Positions 8,816 to 17,008 of a stretch of DNA of 64,000 nt are shown here, one piece after another. The stretch is from contig JACPYS010000030.1 in the NCBI GenBank assembly GCA_016195915.1, positions 60,824 through 124,823 of the forward strand. Reading direction: 5' to 3'. The position numbers were made by a program, and so were the translations under genes. The DNA comes from Betaproteobacteria bacterium. GTDB lineage: Bacteria > Pseudomonadota > Gammaproteobacteria > Burkholderiales > SG8-39. Within the stretch, counting starts at the first letter, position 1; each line of letters begins with the position of its first letter. Below the pieces are notes generated by a model, which was not told the origin of the DNA, ran no database searches, and saw only the letters and a program-made list of their open reading frames with translations.

Positions 8816-9844
8816 CTATCCCTTGCCGATCGGGTACAGGCCGCGCGGACGCCACAGCAGTACCAGAACCATCAGCAGGATGTTCGACCCGAGCGCGAGC
8901 TTGGGTGCGAGAAATCCCGTGTAGTTGGCGAGCAATCCGACCAGCAGCGCGCCGACAAAGCAGCCGACCACGGAGCCAAGGCCGCCGATGATGATGACGA
9001 TGAAAATCATCACCATCATCTGCATGCCCATCTGCGCGTTGACCGACTCCTGGTACATCGCCCACATCACGCCGCCCAGGCCGGCGAGCCCGGATCCGGC
9101 CACGAACACGCCGACGAACAGCCGCCTGATGCGGTAGCCGAGCGATTCGACCATTTCCCGGTTTTCGACGCCGGCCCGCACCAGCAGCCCGATGCGTGTC
9201 CGGTTGAGCAGCAGCCACATCGCCGCGAAAACCGCAAGCCCGACGATGACCGCGAGTACGCGGTACCGTTCAATCGCCGCGTCGCCGAGGAAAAAAGCGC
9301 CGGTGAAGGTGGCTGGGCGCGGAAGCGGGATGATGTCCGGACCCCAAACCACGTGAATCAGCTGCTCGACCACGATCATGCCGCCCATGGTGACCAGTAT
9401 CTGCTTCAGGTGATCGCCGTACACGGGCCGGATTACGACGCGCTCGAAGAACCAGCCAAGCAAGCCTGCGACTGCGATCGCCGCGAGCACTGCGGGCACC
9501 ATTGCGGAGAGGTTGGAGAGGACGCTTTCAGCCTGCATCTGGCCGGTCATTCTTGTCAGCACCGACGCGCCGGCATAGGCGCCGACCGAGATGAACACCC
9601 CGTGCGCGAAGTTCATTACATCCATCAGGCCGAAGACGAGTGTGAGCCCGGAGGCCATCATGAAGATCATCATGCCCATGGCCAGACCCGCCACGCTGAG
9701 TGTTACCCAGGTCGGCAGGCTCGACACCAGCGGCAGCGCGAGCAGCGCAATCGCCGGAATCAGCGCGAGTGGAATCCAGTCGAGGCGCGTGCCGGGAAGC
9801 GTACTCCCTGCGTCCCTCGGAGGCGATGCGATCGCGGAGGTCAT
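8816..9844 (-). CDS. livH: Branched-chain amino acid-type ABC transporter permease LivH
   Basis: 342 aa, multi-helix inner-membrane permease. The family signature FGLMDVMNFAHGVFISVGAYAG and GGLGSVVGCFVGALLVG are seen. The N-terminus has about 30 extra residues before the first helix. The ATG overlaps the livF stop (ATGA), giving tight coupling in the order livG-livF-livH-livM-hydrolase. Confidence 0.92.
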   Translation of the reverse strand: MTSAIASPPRDAGSTLPGTRLDWIPLALIPAIALLALPLVSSLPTWVTLSVAGLAMGMMIFMMASGLTLVFGLMDVMNFAHGVFISVGAYAGASVLTRMTGQMQAESVLSNLSAMVPAVLAAIAVAGLLGWFFERVVIRPVYGDHLKQILVTMGGMIVVEQLIHVVWGPDIIPLPRPATFTGAFFLGDAAIERYRVLAVIVGLAVFAAMWLLLNRTRIGLLVRAGVENREMVESLGYRIRRLFVGVFVAGSGLAGLGGVMWAMYQESVNAQMGMQMMVMIFIVIIIGGLGSVVGCFVGALLVGLLANYTGFLAPKLALGSNILLMVLVLLWRPRGLYPIGKG

Positions 9845-10581
9845 TGATGCGCGTCCAGTGAAAAACCGAGTAGCCGGGTCTGCAGCGCGGCGTCGGCAGC
9901 GAGCGCATCCATGCCCCCGGTATGGACGATGTGGCCGGAATCCATCACCGCCACCAGGTCGCCCAGAGACCGGGCGAAATTGAAGTTCTGTTCGACCACT
10001 AGGATCGTCGTTTCGGTGCGCTTGAGCTCCTTGAACGCCTCGACCATGTTGCCGATGATTGCCGGCGCAAGGCCCTTGGTGGGTTCGTCCACCAGCAGGA
10101 GCTTTCTCGGCTCGACGATCGCGCGAGCAATCGCCAGCATCTGCTTCTGGCCTCCGGAGAGATTGCCGGCCAGCGCGTTCCAGAACGTCTTGATTGCGGG
10201 GAAAAGCCCGAAAATCCAGTCGAGACGCTTCGCGTCAGGCTCCGCAGCACGCGCCGCGAGAAGCAGGTTCTCGCGTACCGTGAGCCCGGCGAAGATACCC
10301 ATGTTCTCGGGCACGTAGGCGACGCCCAACTGCGCTACATCGGGTGTCTCGGCCCGTGTGATGTCGCGCCCGTCCACGCGGATCGATCCCGCGGAGGCGT
10401 GCCACAGGCCCATGATGGTGCGCAGGCACGTCGTCTTGCCGGCACCGTTTCGGCCCAGCAGCATCGTAAGGCTGCCGCGCGGAACCTCGAAGTCCACGCC
10501 ATGCAGGATGTGGTACTGGGCGATGTGGGTGTTCACATCCCGCAGCGAAAGCATCGGGGCGAGCATCCGCTCAGGTGTCAC
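9841..10581 (-). CDS. livF: ABC transporter ATP-binding protein LivF
   Basis: 246 aa from the GTG at 10581, which overlaps the livG C-terminus; an ATG five codons later (10566) is an alternative. Walker A GRNGAGKTT, signature LSGGQKQ and Walker B LLLVDEP are intact, so the ATPase should be active. The sequence pattern ENMGIFAGLTVRENL is typical of LivF. It pairs with LivG to energise the LivHM channel. Confidence 0.93.
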   Translation of the reverse strand: MTPERMLAPMLSLRDVNTHIAQYHILHGVDFEVPRGSLTMLLGRNGAGKTTCLRTIMGLWHASAGSIRVDGRDITRAETPDVAQLGVAYVPENMGIFAGLTVRENLLLAARAAEPDAKRLDWIFGLFPAIKTFWNALAGNLSGGQKQMLAIARAIVEPRKLLLVDEPTKGLAPAIIGNMVEAFKELKRTETTILVVEQNFNFARSLGDLVAVMDSGHIVHTGGMDALAADAALQTRLLGFSLDAHQ

Positions 10582-11341
10582 CGGCGACTCCCAAGTAGGC
10601 CTCCTGCACGATCGGCGAGGCAATGACCGCGGCCGGCTCGCCGTCTGCTACCAGCTCGCCCTGGTGCAGCACAATGATGCGGTCGGCGAGCGAGCGCACC
10701 ACGTCCATCTTGTGCTCGACCAGCAGCACCGTCTTGTCGCCCTGCGCCTTGATGTGCTCGATCAGTTCGAGGATCACCGGCACCTCGTCGACGCTCATGC
10801 CCGCCGTGGGCTCGTCGAACATGAACACCTCGGGCTCGAGCGCGAGCAGGATCGCGACTTCGAGCTTTCGCTGGTCGCCGTGCGGCAGCGCCGAAGCGAT
10901 CACGCGGCGCCGGTCGGCGAGCGCTACGCGGTGCAAACAGTGCTCGGCCCTTTCGATCAGCTCGACGTGCCGCCCCCACATCGACCAGAGGTTGCGCCCG
11001 AGGTGCGCGCGCGACTGCACCGCCAGGCGCACGTTCTCGAGCACCGTGAGGCGCGGAAAAAGGTTGGTGAGCTGAAACGCGCGCCCGATGCCGCGGTGCG
11101 TGCGCTGCGGCGTCGAGAGCGGCGTGATGTCCTCGCCGAACAGCGAAACGTGCCCGCTGGTCGCCTTGAGCTGGCCGGAAATCAGGTTGAAATAAGTCGT
11201 CTTGCCGGCACCATTCGGGCCCACGATCGCGGTGAGCGTGCCCGGCCTGAACGCGCAGGAGACCGCATTCACCGCCAGGTGCCCGCCGAAGCGGATCGTA
11301 AGGCCGTGCGTTTCCAGGACCGGATGTTCGGGCGCGGCCAT
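10571..11341 (-). CDS. livG: ABC transporter ATP-binding protein LivG
   Basis: 256 aa. Walker A GPNGAGKTT and Walker B VFMFDEPTAGMS are present. The signature position reads LPHGDQRKLE, the degenerate form usual in LivG. The N-terminus LETHGLTIRFGGHLAVNAV fits. A 108-nt gap containing a hairpin separates it from the interrupted binding-protein gene upstream. Confidence 0.93.
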   Translation of the reverse strand: MAAPEHPVLETHGLTIRFGGHLAVNAVSCAFRPGTLTAIVGPNGAGKTTYFNLISGQLKATSGHVSLFGEDITPLSTPQRTHRGIGRAFQLTNLFPRLTVLENVRLAVQSRAHLGRNLWSMWGRHVELIERAEHCLHRVALADRRRVIASALPHGDQRKLEVAILLALEPEVFMFDEPTAGMSVDEVPVILELIEHIKAQGDKTVLLVEHKMDVVRSLADRIIVLHQGELVADGEPAAVIASPIVQEAYLGVAGDT

Positions 11342-11383
11342 CGGAATCCAGTGCTAAGTGTTTCCGCGTTGGGATAGGGGTAC

Positions 11384-11437
11384 GGGGAAGGGCTCCAGGG
11401 TTTGGGAGCCCCGGCTCCCATGCCCTAATCCTTCCCC
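11384..11437 (-). repeat. Post-stop palindromic repeat, copy A
   Basis: On the minus strand, just after the binding-protein stop, an outer stem GGGGAAGG/CCTTCCCC encloses an inner hairpin GGGAGCC/GGCTCCC (11404-11419) and is followed by CGTACCCC. It is a divergent member of a family with three closer copies at 19.05, 54.32 and 63.83 kb, all directly after stop codons. It may act as an attenuator or 3'-end stabiliser between the binding-protein gene and livG. Confidence 0.6.
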
Positions 11438-11449
11438 CTACCTGCCCCA

Positions 11450-12640
11450 CTAGCGCTTGTTGCTGATGGGGACCTTCATTTCCTCGGGCTTGATTTCGCG
11501 TACCAGCTCCGGGATCGCCCAGGCGACGTTCGGATCGACCTTGATCTTGAAGTGGTACATCGACTGCATCGCCTGATGGTCTTCCTTGCGGAAGGTCATG
11601 CGGCCCTTGGGCGTCTCGAACGACATCCCTTCCATCGCCGTGATCAGCTTCTCAGTTTCGCTCGAGCCGGCCTTTTTCAGCGCCTCGACGGCTGCGATTC
11701 CGGCCGACATGCCGCCGGCGGTGAAGAAATCGGGCGGCGACTTGAAGCGCTTCTGGTGCTCGCTTACCAGCCATTGGTTCACGGCGTTTTTCGGGTGCTC
11801 GTAATAATAGTAGGTCGCGCCTTCCATGCCGGGCAGCGCCTTGTACGCGGCGAGCGCCGGCAGGATGTTGCCGCCCGTGGACACTTCGATGCCGAAGCGG
11901 CCCGGATTGAGTTCGGCGATCTTGAACGGGTTGCCGCCGCCACCCGCCCAGACGATGAAGATCACCTTTCGGCCCGGCTTGTCCTTGAGCGCATTGAAAA
12001 GGCGCTCGGCGGGAGCGGTGAAGTCGCTCGTCGCGACCGGCGCGTATTCCTCGTGCACGATGTTCGCTCCGGTCCCGGCGAGGGCGTCCTTGAACGCTTT
12101 TATGCCGTCGCGCCCGAATGCGTAGTCCTGTGCCAGCGTGGCGATGTTGGTGTTGGCCTTGCCGAGCGCGACCGCGTTGGAGATCGCGTCCTGCGACGAC
12201 GATCGGCCGGTGCGGAAGATATAGCGGTTCCACTTGTCCCCGGTGATCTAATCCGCGACCGCGGGTTCGACAAGGAGGATCTTCTTGTACTCCTCGGCAA
12301 CCGGCAGCATCGCCAGCGCCACGCCAGAGCCGGTCGGCCCGATGGCCAGATCCACCTTGTCGTCGCCGTAGGCGGCAGCGAGTTGCGCCTTGCCGACATC
12401 GGGCTTGAACTGACTGTCCTTCTCGATCACCACGATCTTGCGGCCGAGCACTTCCATCTTGCCGCCGGTGGCGTATTCCAGACCCATCATCAGGCCGGCT
12501 TGCGTTTGCTTGGCGTACGCCTCCAGCAGTCCCGTCTTGTCGTAGACGTGCGCGATCCTGATCTCCTTCGCCTGGCTGTAGGCTGCGCCTGCGGCGAGAG
12601 CAAGAGCTCCTGCAACGGCCAGCTTGATCATCTGTTTCAT
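11450..12640 (-). pseudogene. Liv-type ABC transporter substrate-binding protein, interrupted by an in-frame TAG
   Basis: Read through one stop, the frame gives a normal-length protein of about 395 aa. It has a signal peptide (MKQMIKLAVAGALALAAGAA ... YSQA), a periplasmic binding domain (IRIAHVYDKTGLLEAYAKQT) and a C-terminus ending in VPISNKR. A TAG at 12248-12250 (codon 131) interrupts the frame between LLVEPAVAD and ITGDKWNRYIF; both sides are in the same frame with good homology. A single base change (for example TCG to TAG) would explain it. An AGGAG site sits 8 nt before the ATG. If real, the liv operon lacks a functional binding protein unless the stop is read through. Sequencing error is the main alternative. 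Confidence 0.85.
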
Positions 12641-12684
12641 GGTCGAACTCCTTTGAGTTGCTGGATGAAATCTACGAATCCCTA

Positions 12685-12700
12685 CGCAGGGATCATGCCT
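12685..12700 (-). promoter_or_regulatory. Candidate sigma-54 (-24/-12) promoter of the liv operon
   Basis: The minus strand reads AGGCATGATCCCTGCG: GG and GC separated by exactly 10 nt, matching the -24 GG and -12 GC of RpoN promoters (consensus TGGCAC-N5-TTGC). Transcription would start about 45 nt upstream of the binding-protein ATG. The neighbouring gene encodes a sigma-54 activator, which strengthens the call. Confidence 0.5.
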
Positions 12701-12748
12701 GGCGCTAAGCCATTGATCTAACGGCACGTAGCAGAATCGCTTTGAGCG

Positions 12749-12775
12749 AATTTGTCTGATAACCTGACACAAATT
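12749..12775. promoter_or_regulatory. Inverted repeat in the liv upstream region
   Basis: Arms AATTTGT and ACAAATT flank a 13-nt centre that begins CTG and ends GAC. The TGTC/GACA elements recall the palindromes at 12837-12873 but with wider spacing. It sits about 50-75 nt upstream of the candidate -24 element, so it could bind an activator or IHF-like protein. Confidence 0.35.
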
Positions 12776-12836
12776 CCGATGAGTAAGGAATTAAATCATA
12801 GAAACAATGAATTAACGCGTTCCAGAAGTGTATGAC

Positions 12837-12873
12837 AAACAGACAATTGTCTGTTTACGCAGACACTTGTCGC
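12837..12873. promoter_or_regulatory. Tandem activator-binding palindromes (candidate enhancer)
   Basis: A perfect 20-bp palindrome, AAACAGACAATTGTCTGTTT, at 12837-12856 is followed by a second imperfect copy of its core (CAGACACTTGTC) at 12860-12871. The two core centres are 20 bp apart, two helical turns. The site straddles the stop codon of the sigma-54 activator gene and lies about 140-170 nt upstream of the candidate promoter, the usual place for an enhancer bound by such an activator's Fis-type helix-turn-helix. Confidence 0.6.
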
Positions 12874-14282
12874 ATTCCCGCGAGCTTTTCGTATAACGTT
12901 GCGCGCGATATTCCCAGCAGTTTTGCGGCGGAAACCTTATTGCCCCGCGTCGCTTCGAGCGCGGATCGGATCGTGCTGCGCTCGAGTTCCGCGACGAGTT
13001 GCGGCAAGGGGCGCACCCCACCAGTCGCGGCGTCGCGCCGCGCCGCCGCGGGAAGGATCGTCACGAAATCGTCTGCAGTCAGGCGCACGTTATCGGTAAA
13101 CATGGTGGCCTGCTCGAGCACGTTTCTGAGTTCGCGCACGTTTCCGCGCCAATCGTGAGCGCCGAGCGCGCCGATCGCGGATTGCGTCGTTTCGCGCAGC
13201 GGCATGCCGGTGCGCCGGGAGATCGACTCGAGCAGGTCCTCGCACAGCGCTTCGAGATCCGAGAGCCGTTCGCGCAGCGCGGGCAGACGCACGGGAAGCA
13301 CGTTGAGCCGGTAGTAGAGGTCTTCGCGGAACAGGCCGCGCTCGACCAGCGATTTGAGGTCGCGGCTGGTGGCAGCAATCACGCGCACGTCCACCTTGAC
13401 CACCTTGTTCGAACCGAGTTGTTCGATCTCCTGCTCCTGCAGGGCGCGCAGCAATTTCGCCTGCAGCGCGAGCGGCGTGTCGCCAATCTCGTCGAGGAAC
13501 AGGCTGCCGCCGTCGGCGAGCTTGAACTTGCCCTCGCGCCCGCGGCGATCGGCACCAGTGTACGCGCCCTGTGCCACGCCGAAGAATTCGGATTCGAGCA
13601 GCGTCTCGGGCACCGCGGCGAGGTTGACGCCCACGAACGGGTTCGATGCGCGGCGCGAGGCTGCGTGGATCGCATGCGCGAGCAATTCCTTGCCGGTGCC
13701 GGTTTCGCCCAGGAGCAGCACGGTGGTGTCGAGCTGCGCCGCGCGCCGCGCCTGGCGCTTGACCTCCAGCGCCGCCGGCGAGGAGCCGATGAAGCTTGCG
13801 AACGTGTACTTCGGACGGCGCTGTTCCGCCAGTGCGTTGTGCGCAGCATCGAGATCGCGCTGCAGCCGGGCAAATTTTCCGATCAGGGGCTGCAAGGTCG
13901 TTTCCGGCTGGTCGAACAGTACGATGCCGAGGGCGCCGATCACCTCCCCTTGCGAGTCACGCAGCGGAATCCGGCTCACCACGAAGGTGCCGGCCTTGTT
14001 CGTCAGCAGGTCGACCAGGATCGGCTTGCCGGTTTCGATCACCTGGCGCATCAACGTGTTCTGCACCACCTCTTCCACGGGGCGCCCGACGAATTCGTCC
14101 TCGCTTGCGAAACCGAGCGCCGGCAGGAACCGCTTGTAGGGCTCGTTGATCCAGACGATGCGACCGGTGCGGTCGACCAGCATCATGCCCTCGCTCATGC
14201 TGGAAAACAGGTCGAACATCGAACGCGCCGCAAGCTTGAGTATGCTGCCGGCATCGCGCGGCAGCGCGGCGGATGTATTCAT
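12855..14282 (-). CDS. Sigma-54-dependent transcriptional activator with PAS sensor domain
   Basis: 475 aa: PAS-type sensor (about residues 20-125), AAA+ domain (about 162-395) and C-terminal Fis-type helix-turn-helix (NKVSAAKLLGISRATLYEKL). Walker A GETGTGKE is at 192-199 and Walker B SLFLDEIGD near 260-268. The sigma-54 contact loop reads GAYTGA (239-244) instead of GAFTGA, a conservative Tyr-for-Phe change. There is no receiver domain, so it probably senses a ligand or redox state through PAS. It lies directly upstream of the liv genes on the same strand, with palindromic sites in between, so it likely activates them. Confidence 0.92.
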   Translation of the reverse strand: MNTSAALPRDAGSILKLAARSMFDLFSSMSEGMMLVDRTGRIVWINEPYKRFLPALGFASEDEFVGRPVEEVVQNTLMRQVIETGKPILVDLLTNKAGTFVVSRIPLRDSQGEVIGALGIVLFDQPETTLQPLIGKFARLQRDLDAAHNALAEQRRPKYTFASFIGSSPAALEVKRQARRAAQLDTTVLLLGETGTGKELLAHAIHAASRRASNPFVGVNLAAVPETLLESEFFGVAQGAYTGADRRGREGKFKLADGGSLFLDEIGDTPLALQAKLLRALQEQEIEQLGSNKVVKVDVRVIAATSRDLKSLVERGLFREDLYYRLNVLPVRLPALRERLSDLEALCEDLLESISRRTGMPLRETTQSAIGALGAHDWRGNVRELRNVLEQATMFTDNVRLTADDFVTILPAAARRDAATGGVRPLPQLVAELERSTIRSALEATRGNKVSAAKLLGISRATLYEKLAGMRQVSA

Positions 14283-14316
14283 TTGCTCATCTCCCCAGCG
14301 GCGCGCTCGCGCGCCG

Positions 14317-15489
14317 CTACTGCTGCGGTTGCGGCTGCGGCTTGGGTCGCTTGCCTATCGCAACGGCGAGCTCGAGTGTTTCCTGGCCGCGGCGCACCCG
14401 CAATTTGGCGGTCTCGCCCGGGGCCAGTCCCGCGACCAGGTTGAGCATGCTGCGCGGGTCGATCACTGATTTTCCTTCGACCGCAAGCAGTATATCGCCG
14501 GGCTTCATTCCCGCCTTGTCGGCTGGCCCGTTGCGCAGCACGCCGGCGATGATCGCGCCTTTCATGTCCGGCAGCTTGAGCGATTCGGCGAGCGGGGCGG
14601 TGATTTCCTGCGCTTCGACGCCGATCCAGCCGCGCGTCACGCTGCCGGTCCTGATGATCTGTTCGAGCACGATCTTCGCCGTCGATACCGGGATCGCAAA
14701 TCCGATGCCCATCGACCCGCCCGAGCGGGAATAAATCGCCGAGTTGATGCCCACCAGGTTGCCCTGCGCGTCGATCAGCGCGCCGCCGGAGTTCCCCGGA
14801 TTGATCGCGGCATCCGTCTGAATGAAATTCTCGAACGTATTGATGTCCAGGCCGCTGCGGCCCAGCGCGGAGACGATTCCCGAAGTTACCGTCTGGCCGA
14901 CGCCGAACGGGTTTCCGATCGCCAGCACCACGTCTCCCACGCGCAGCGCGTCCGACTGCCCGAAAGTGATTGCAGGCATGGATCCGGCATCGACACGCAG
15001 CACCGCGAGGTCGGTCTCCGGGTCGTTGCCGACCACCTTCGCAAGCAGCTTCTTGCCGTCGGCGAGTGCGACCTCGATCTCGTCGGCTGCATCCACCACG
15101 TGGTGGTTCGTCAGGATGTAACCGCTCGCACTGACGATCACTCCCGAGCCGAGGCTCGAGGCGCGCTGCGCCTCTTCCCCGAACTGCTCGCCGAAAAAGC
15201 GCCGGAACAGGGGATCCTGGAGCAAAGGGTGCCTCTGGCGCACCTCCTTGCTGGTGAAAATATTCACGACCGACGGCGCCGCCCGCTGCACCGCGTCCCT
15301 GAACGAGGCGCCGCGCGCACCCGCCGAATCCGCAACGCCGGGCGTCGAGAGTATCGATACCTGCGCCGGGGCGGACAGAGTGGAGGCGCCTTTCCCCGGC
15401 AGCCATTCAGGCTTCAGCGTCGAGACGACGAACAGCACCGCGAGGCACACCGTTGCGGTCTGGGAGAAAACGAGCCATAGCCTGCGCAT
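14317..15489 (-). CDS. HtrA/DegS-like periplasmic serine protease with one PDZ domain
   Basis: 390 aa. A single N-terminal membrane anchor (about residues 5-24) is followed by a trypsin-like domain with His130 (TNHHVV), Asp160 (ETDLAV) and Ser234 (NPGNSGGAL), then one PDZ domain (about 285-380) and a Pro/Gln tail. Membrane anchoring plus a single PDZ is the DegS layout, pointing to envelope-stress signalling or quality control. It is divergent from the Nif3 gene with about 50 nt between starts. It keeps its usual betaproteobacterial neighbours Nif3 and petABC. Confidence 0.92.
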   Translation of the reverse strand: MRRLWLVFSQTATVCLAVLFVVSTLKPEWLPGKGASTLSAPAQVSILSTPGVADSAGARGASFRDAVQRAAPSVVNIFTSKEVRQRHPLLQDPLFRRFFGEQFGEEAQRASSLGSGVIVSASGYILTNHHVVDAADEIEVALADGKKLLAKVVGNDPETDLAVLRVDAGSMPAITFGQSDALRVGDVVLAIGNPFGVGQTVTSGIVSALGRSGLDINTFENFIQTDAAINPGNSGGALIDAQGNLVGINSAIYSRSGGSMGIGFAIPVSTAKIVLEQIIRTGSVTRGWIGVEAQEITAPLAESLKLPDMKGAIIAGVLRNGPADKAGMKPGDILLAVEGKSVIDPRSMLNLVAGLAPGETAKLRVRRGQETLELAVAIGKRPKPQPQPQQ

Positions 15490-15542
15490 GGCGGGGATTC
15501 TGCCACAGAGGAAATCCTTGCTGGCGAGTAGAATTCCCGGCC

Positions 15543-16289
15543 ATGCACCGCGACGAACTCGCCCGTCATCTCGATCAGCTGCTCGAAGTCGGCCGGTTTC
15601 GCGATTACTGTCCGAATGGCCTGCAGGTCGAGGGGCGCGAGACGGTGAGAATGATCGTCACCGGTGTCAGTGCAAGCCTGGAGTTGCTCGAGCAGGCGCA
15701 TGCGGCGGGGGCCGACGCCGTCCTGGTGCACCACGGTTACTTCTGGCGAGGCGAAGACGGCCGGCTCACGGGGGGGCGCAAGCGCCGCGTCGCATTTCTT
15801 CTCGCTCACGAAATAAGTCTATACGCCTACCACCTGCCGCTCGATGCCCACCCCGCGCTGGGGAACAATGCGCAGCTCGCGCTCCGGCTGGGCTTGCATG
15901 AGGAGGCGCGCGCAGGAGAGCAGGATCTGGTCAGCGTAGGCCGGCTCGCGCTGCCATGCTCGCTCGAGCAACTGACTGCGGACATCGGCCATGCGCTCAA
16001 ACGCACGCCGCTCGTGATCGGCGAGGGCGGCAAGCGCATCGAGCGCGCTGCCTGGTGCACCGGCGGGGCGCAGGGCTATTTCGAGGAGGCGGTGCGGCTC
16101 GGCGTGGACGCGTACATCACCGGCGAAGTTTCGGAGCAGCACGTTCATTACGCGCGCGAGTCGGGCGTTGCGTTCATTTCGGCCGGGCATCACGCCACGG
16201 AGCGCTTTGGCGTGCAGGCGCTCGGAGTGCATCTCGCGAGCGAATTGGGACTCGCGCATCGTTACATCGAGATTCCGAACCCGGTTTAG
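15543..16289 (+). CDS. Nif3-like dinuclear metal center protein (GTP cyclohydrolase I type 2 homolog)
   Basis: 248 aa. The metal-binding pattern of the NIF3/DUF34 family is visible: DYCPNGLQVEG, VLVHHGYFW, an internal YHLPLDAH and a C-terminal SAGHHATERFG. The family binds two divalent metals, but its physiological substrate is unsettled despite the GTP cyclohydrolase label. The ATG at 15543 matches the conserved N-terminus; the upstream in-frame extension has no homology. It precedes petABC by 129 nt. Confidence 0.9.
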   Translation: MHRDELARHLDQLLEVGRFRDYCPNGLQVEGRETVRMIVTGVSASLELLEQAHAAGADAVLVHHGYFWRGEDGRLTGGRKRRVAFLLAHEISLYAYHLPLDAHPALGNNAQLALRLGLHEEARAGEQDLVSVGRLALPCSLEQLTADIGHALKRTPLVIGEGGKRIERAAWCTGGAQGYFEEAVRLGVDAYITGEVSEQHVHYARESGVAFISAGHHATERFGVQALGVHLASELGLAHRYIEIPNPV

Positions 16290-16361
16290 CCGGGTGGCGC
16301 AAAAAGTCTTTCCAGATAGAGACTTACATTAAGAAAGCTGGATTTCGGGCCAGCCCCCCGT

Positions 16362-16367
16362 TATAAT
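16362..16367 (+). promoter_or_regulatory. Candidate -10 element for petABC
   Basis: A perfect TATAAT lies 51 nt before the petA ATG in the Nif3-petA gap. The -35 region is poor (TGGATT at about the right distance), so this is a moderate-confidence sigma-70 promoter. Confidence 0.4.
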
Positions 16368-16418
16368 TTCCAGCCTTTTTGCGGCGGTCCCTTTCTTCTT
16401 TCCCGAGGATTTCCCCAG

Positions 16419-17006
16419 ATGAGCGAGCAAAAGATCGACAACACGCGTCGCAACCTGGTTGTGGCGACCTGCGCAGCGGGGGGCGTTGCGTCAGCCGGGG
16501 CAGCGGTGCCGTTCGTCGCCAGCATGTGGCCCTCAGAGCGCACAAGGGCCGCCGGCGCGCCGATCGAGGCCGACATATCAAAACTCCAGCCCGGTGAACT
16601 CGGGGTCTACGAGTGGCGCGGCAAGCCGGTGTGGGTGCTGCGCCGGACGAAGGAAATGCTCGACAGCTTGAATAACATGGGCGACAAGATCGCCGATCCG
16701 AATTCGGAAGTGCAGCTGCAGCCGGAATACGCGAAGAACGAGACGCGCTCGATCAAGCCGGAGTACGCAGTGCTGGTCGGCATTTGCTCTCACCTGGGTT
16801 GCTCGCCGACGGCGAAGCCCGAGCCGAAGGGAGATATGGGTCAGGATTGGGCGGGCGGGTTCTACTGCCCTTGCCACGGCTCGAAGTTCGACCTCGCGGG
16901 CCGCGTATTCAAGGGCGCGCCCGCGCCGGTCAACCTCGAGGTTCCGCCGCATGCGTACCTGTCGGATACCACCATTCTGATCGGCGAAGACAAGAAAGGG
17001 ACGTAA
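16419..17006 (+). CDS. petA: Ubiquinol-cytochrome c reductase Rieske iron-sulfur subunit
   Basis: 195 aa. It carries the 2Fe-2S Rieske cluster of the cytochrome bc1 complex and passes electrons from ubiquinol to cytochrome c1. Ligands are Cys123/His125 (CSHLGC) and Cys150/His153 (CPCHGS), with Cys128 and Cys152 as the disulfide. The N-terminus has a twin-arginine pattern (TRRNLVVAT) and an uncleaved membrane anchor, so it should be exported folded by the Tat system encoded at 1.2-2.7 kb. petB starts 3 nt after the stop. Confidence 0.97.
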   Translation: MSEQKIDNTRRNLVVATCAAGGVASAGAAVPFVASMWPSERTRAAGAPIEADISKLQPGELGVYEWRGKPVWVLRRTKEMLDSLNNMGDKIADPNSEVQLQPEYAKNETRSIKPEYAVLVGICSHLGCSPTAKPEPKGDMGQDWAGGFYCPCHGSKFDLAGRVFKGAPAPVNLEVPPHAYLSDTTILIGEDKKGT

Positions 17007-17008
17007 CC

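Noticed and set aside
16304..16325. AAGTCT/AGACTT hairpin after the Nif3 gene
   Set aside because: Only six AT-rich pairs with no T-run; too weak to call a terminator.
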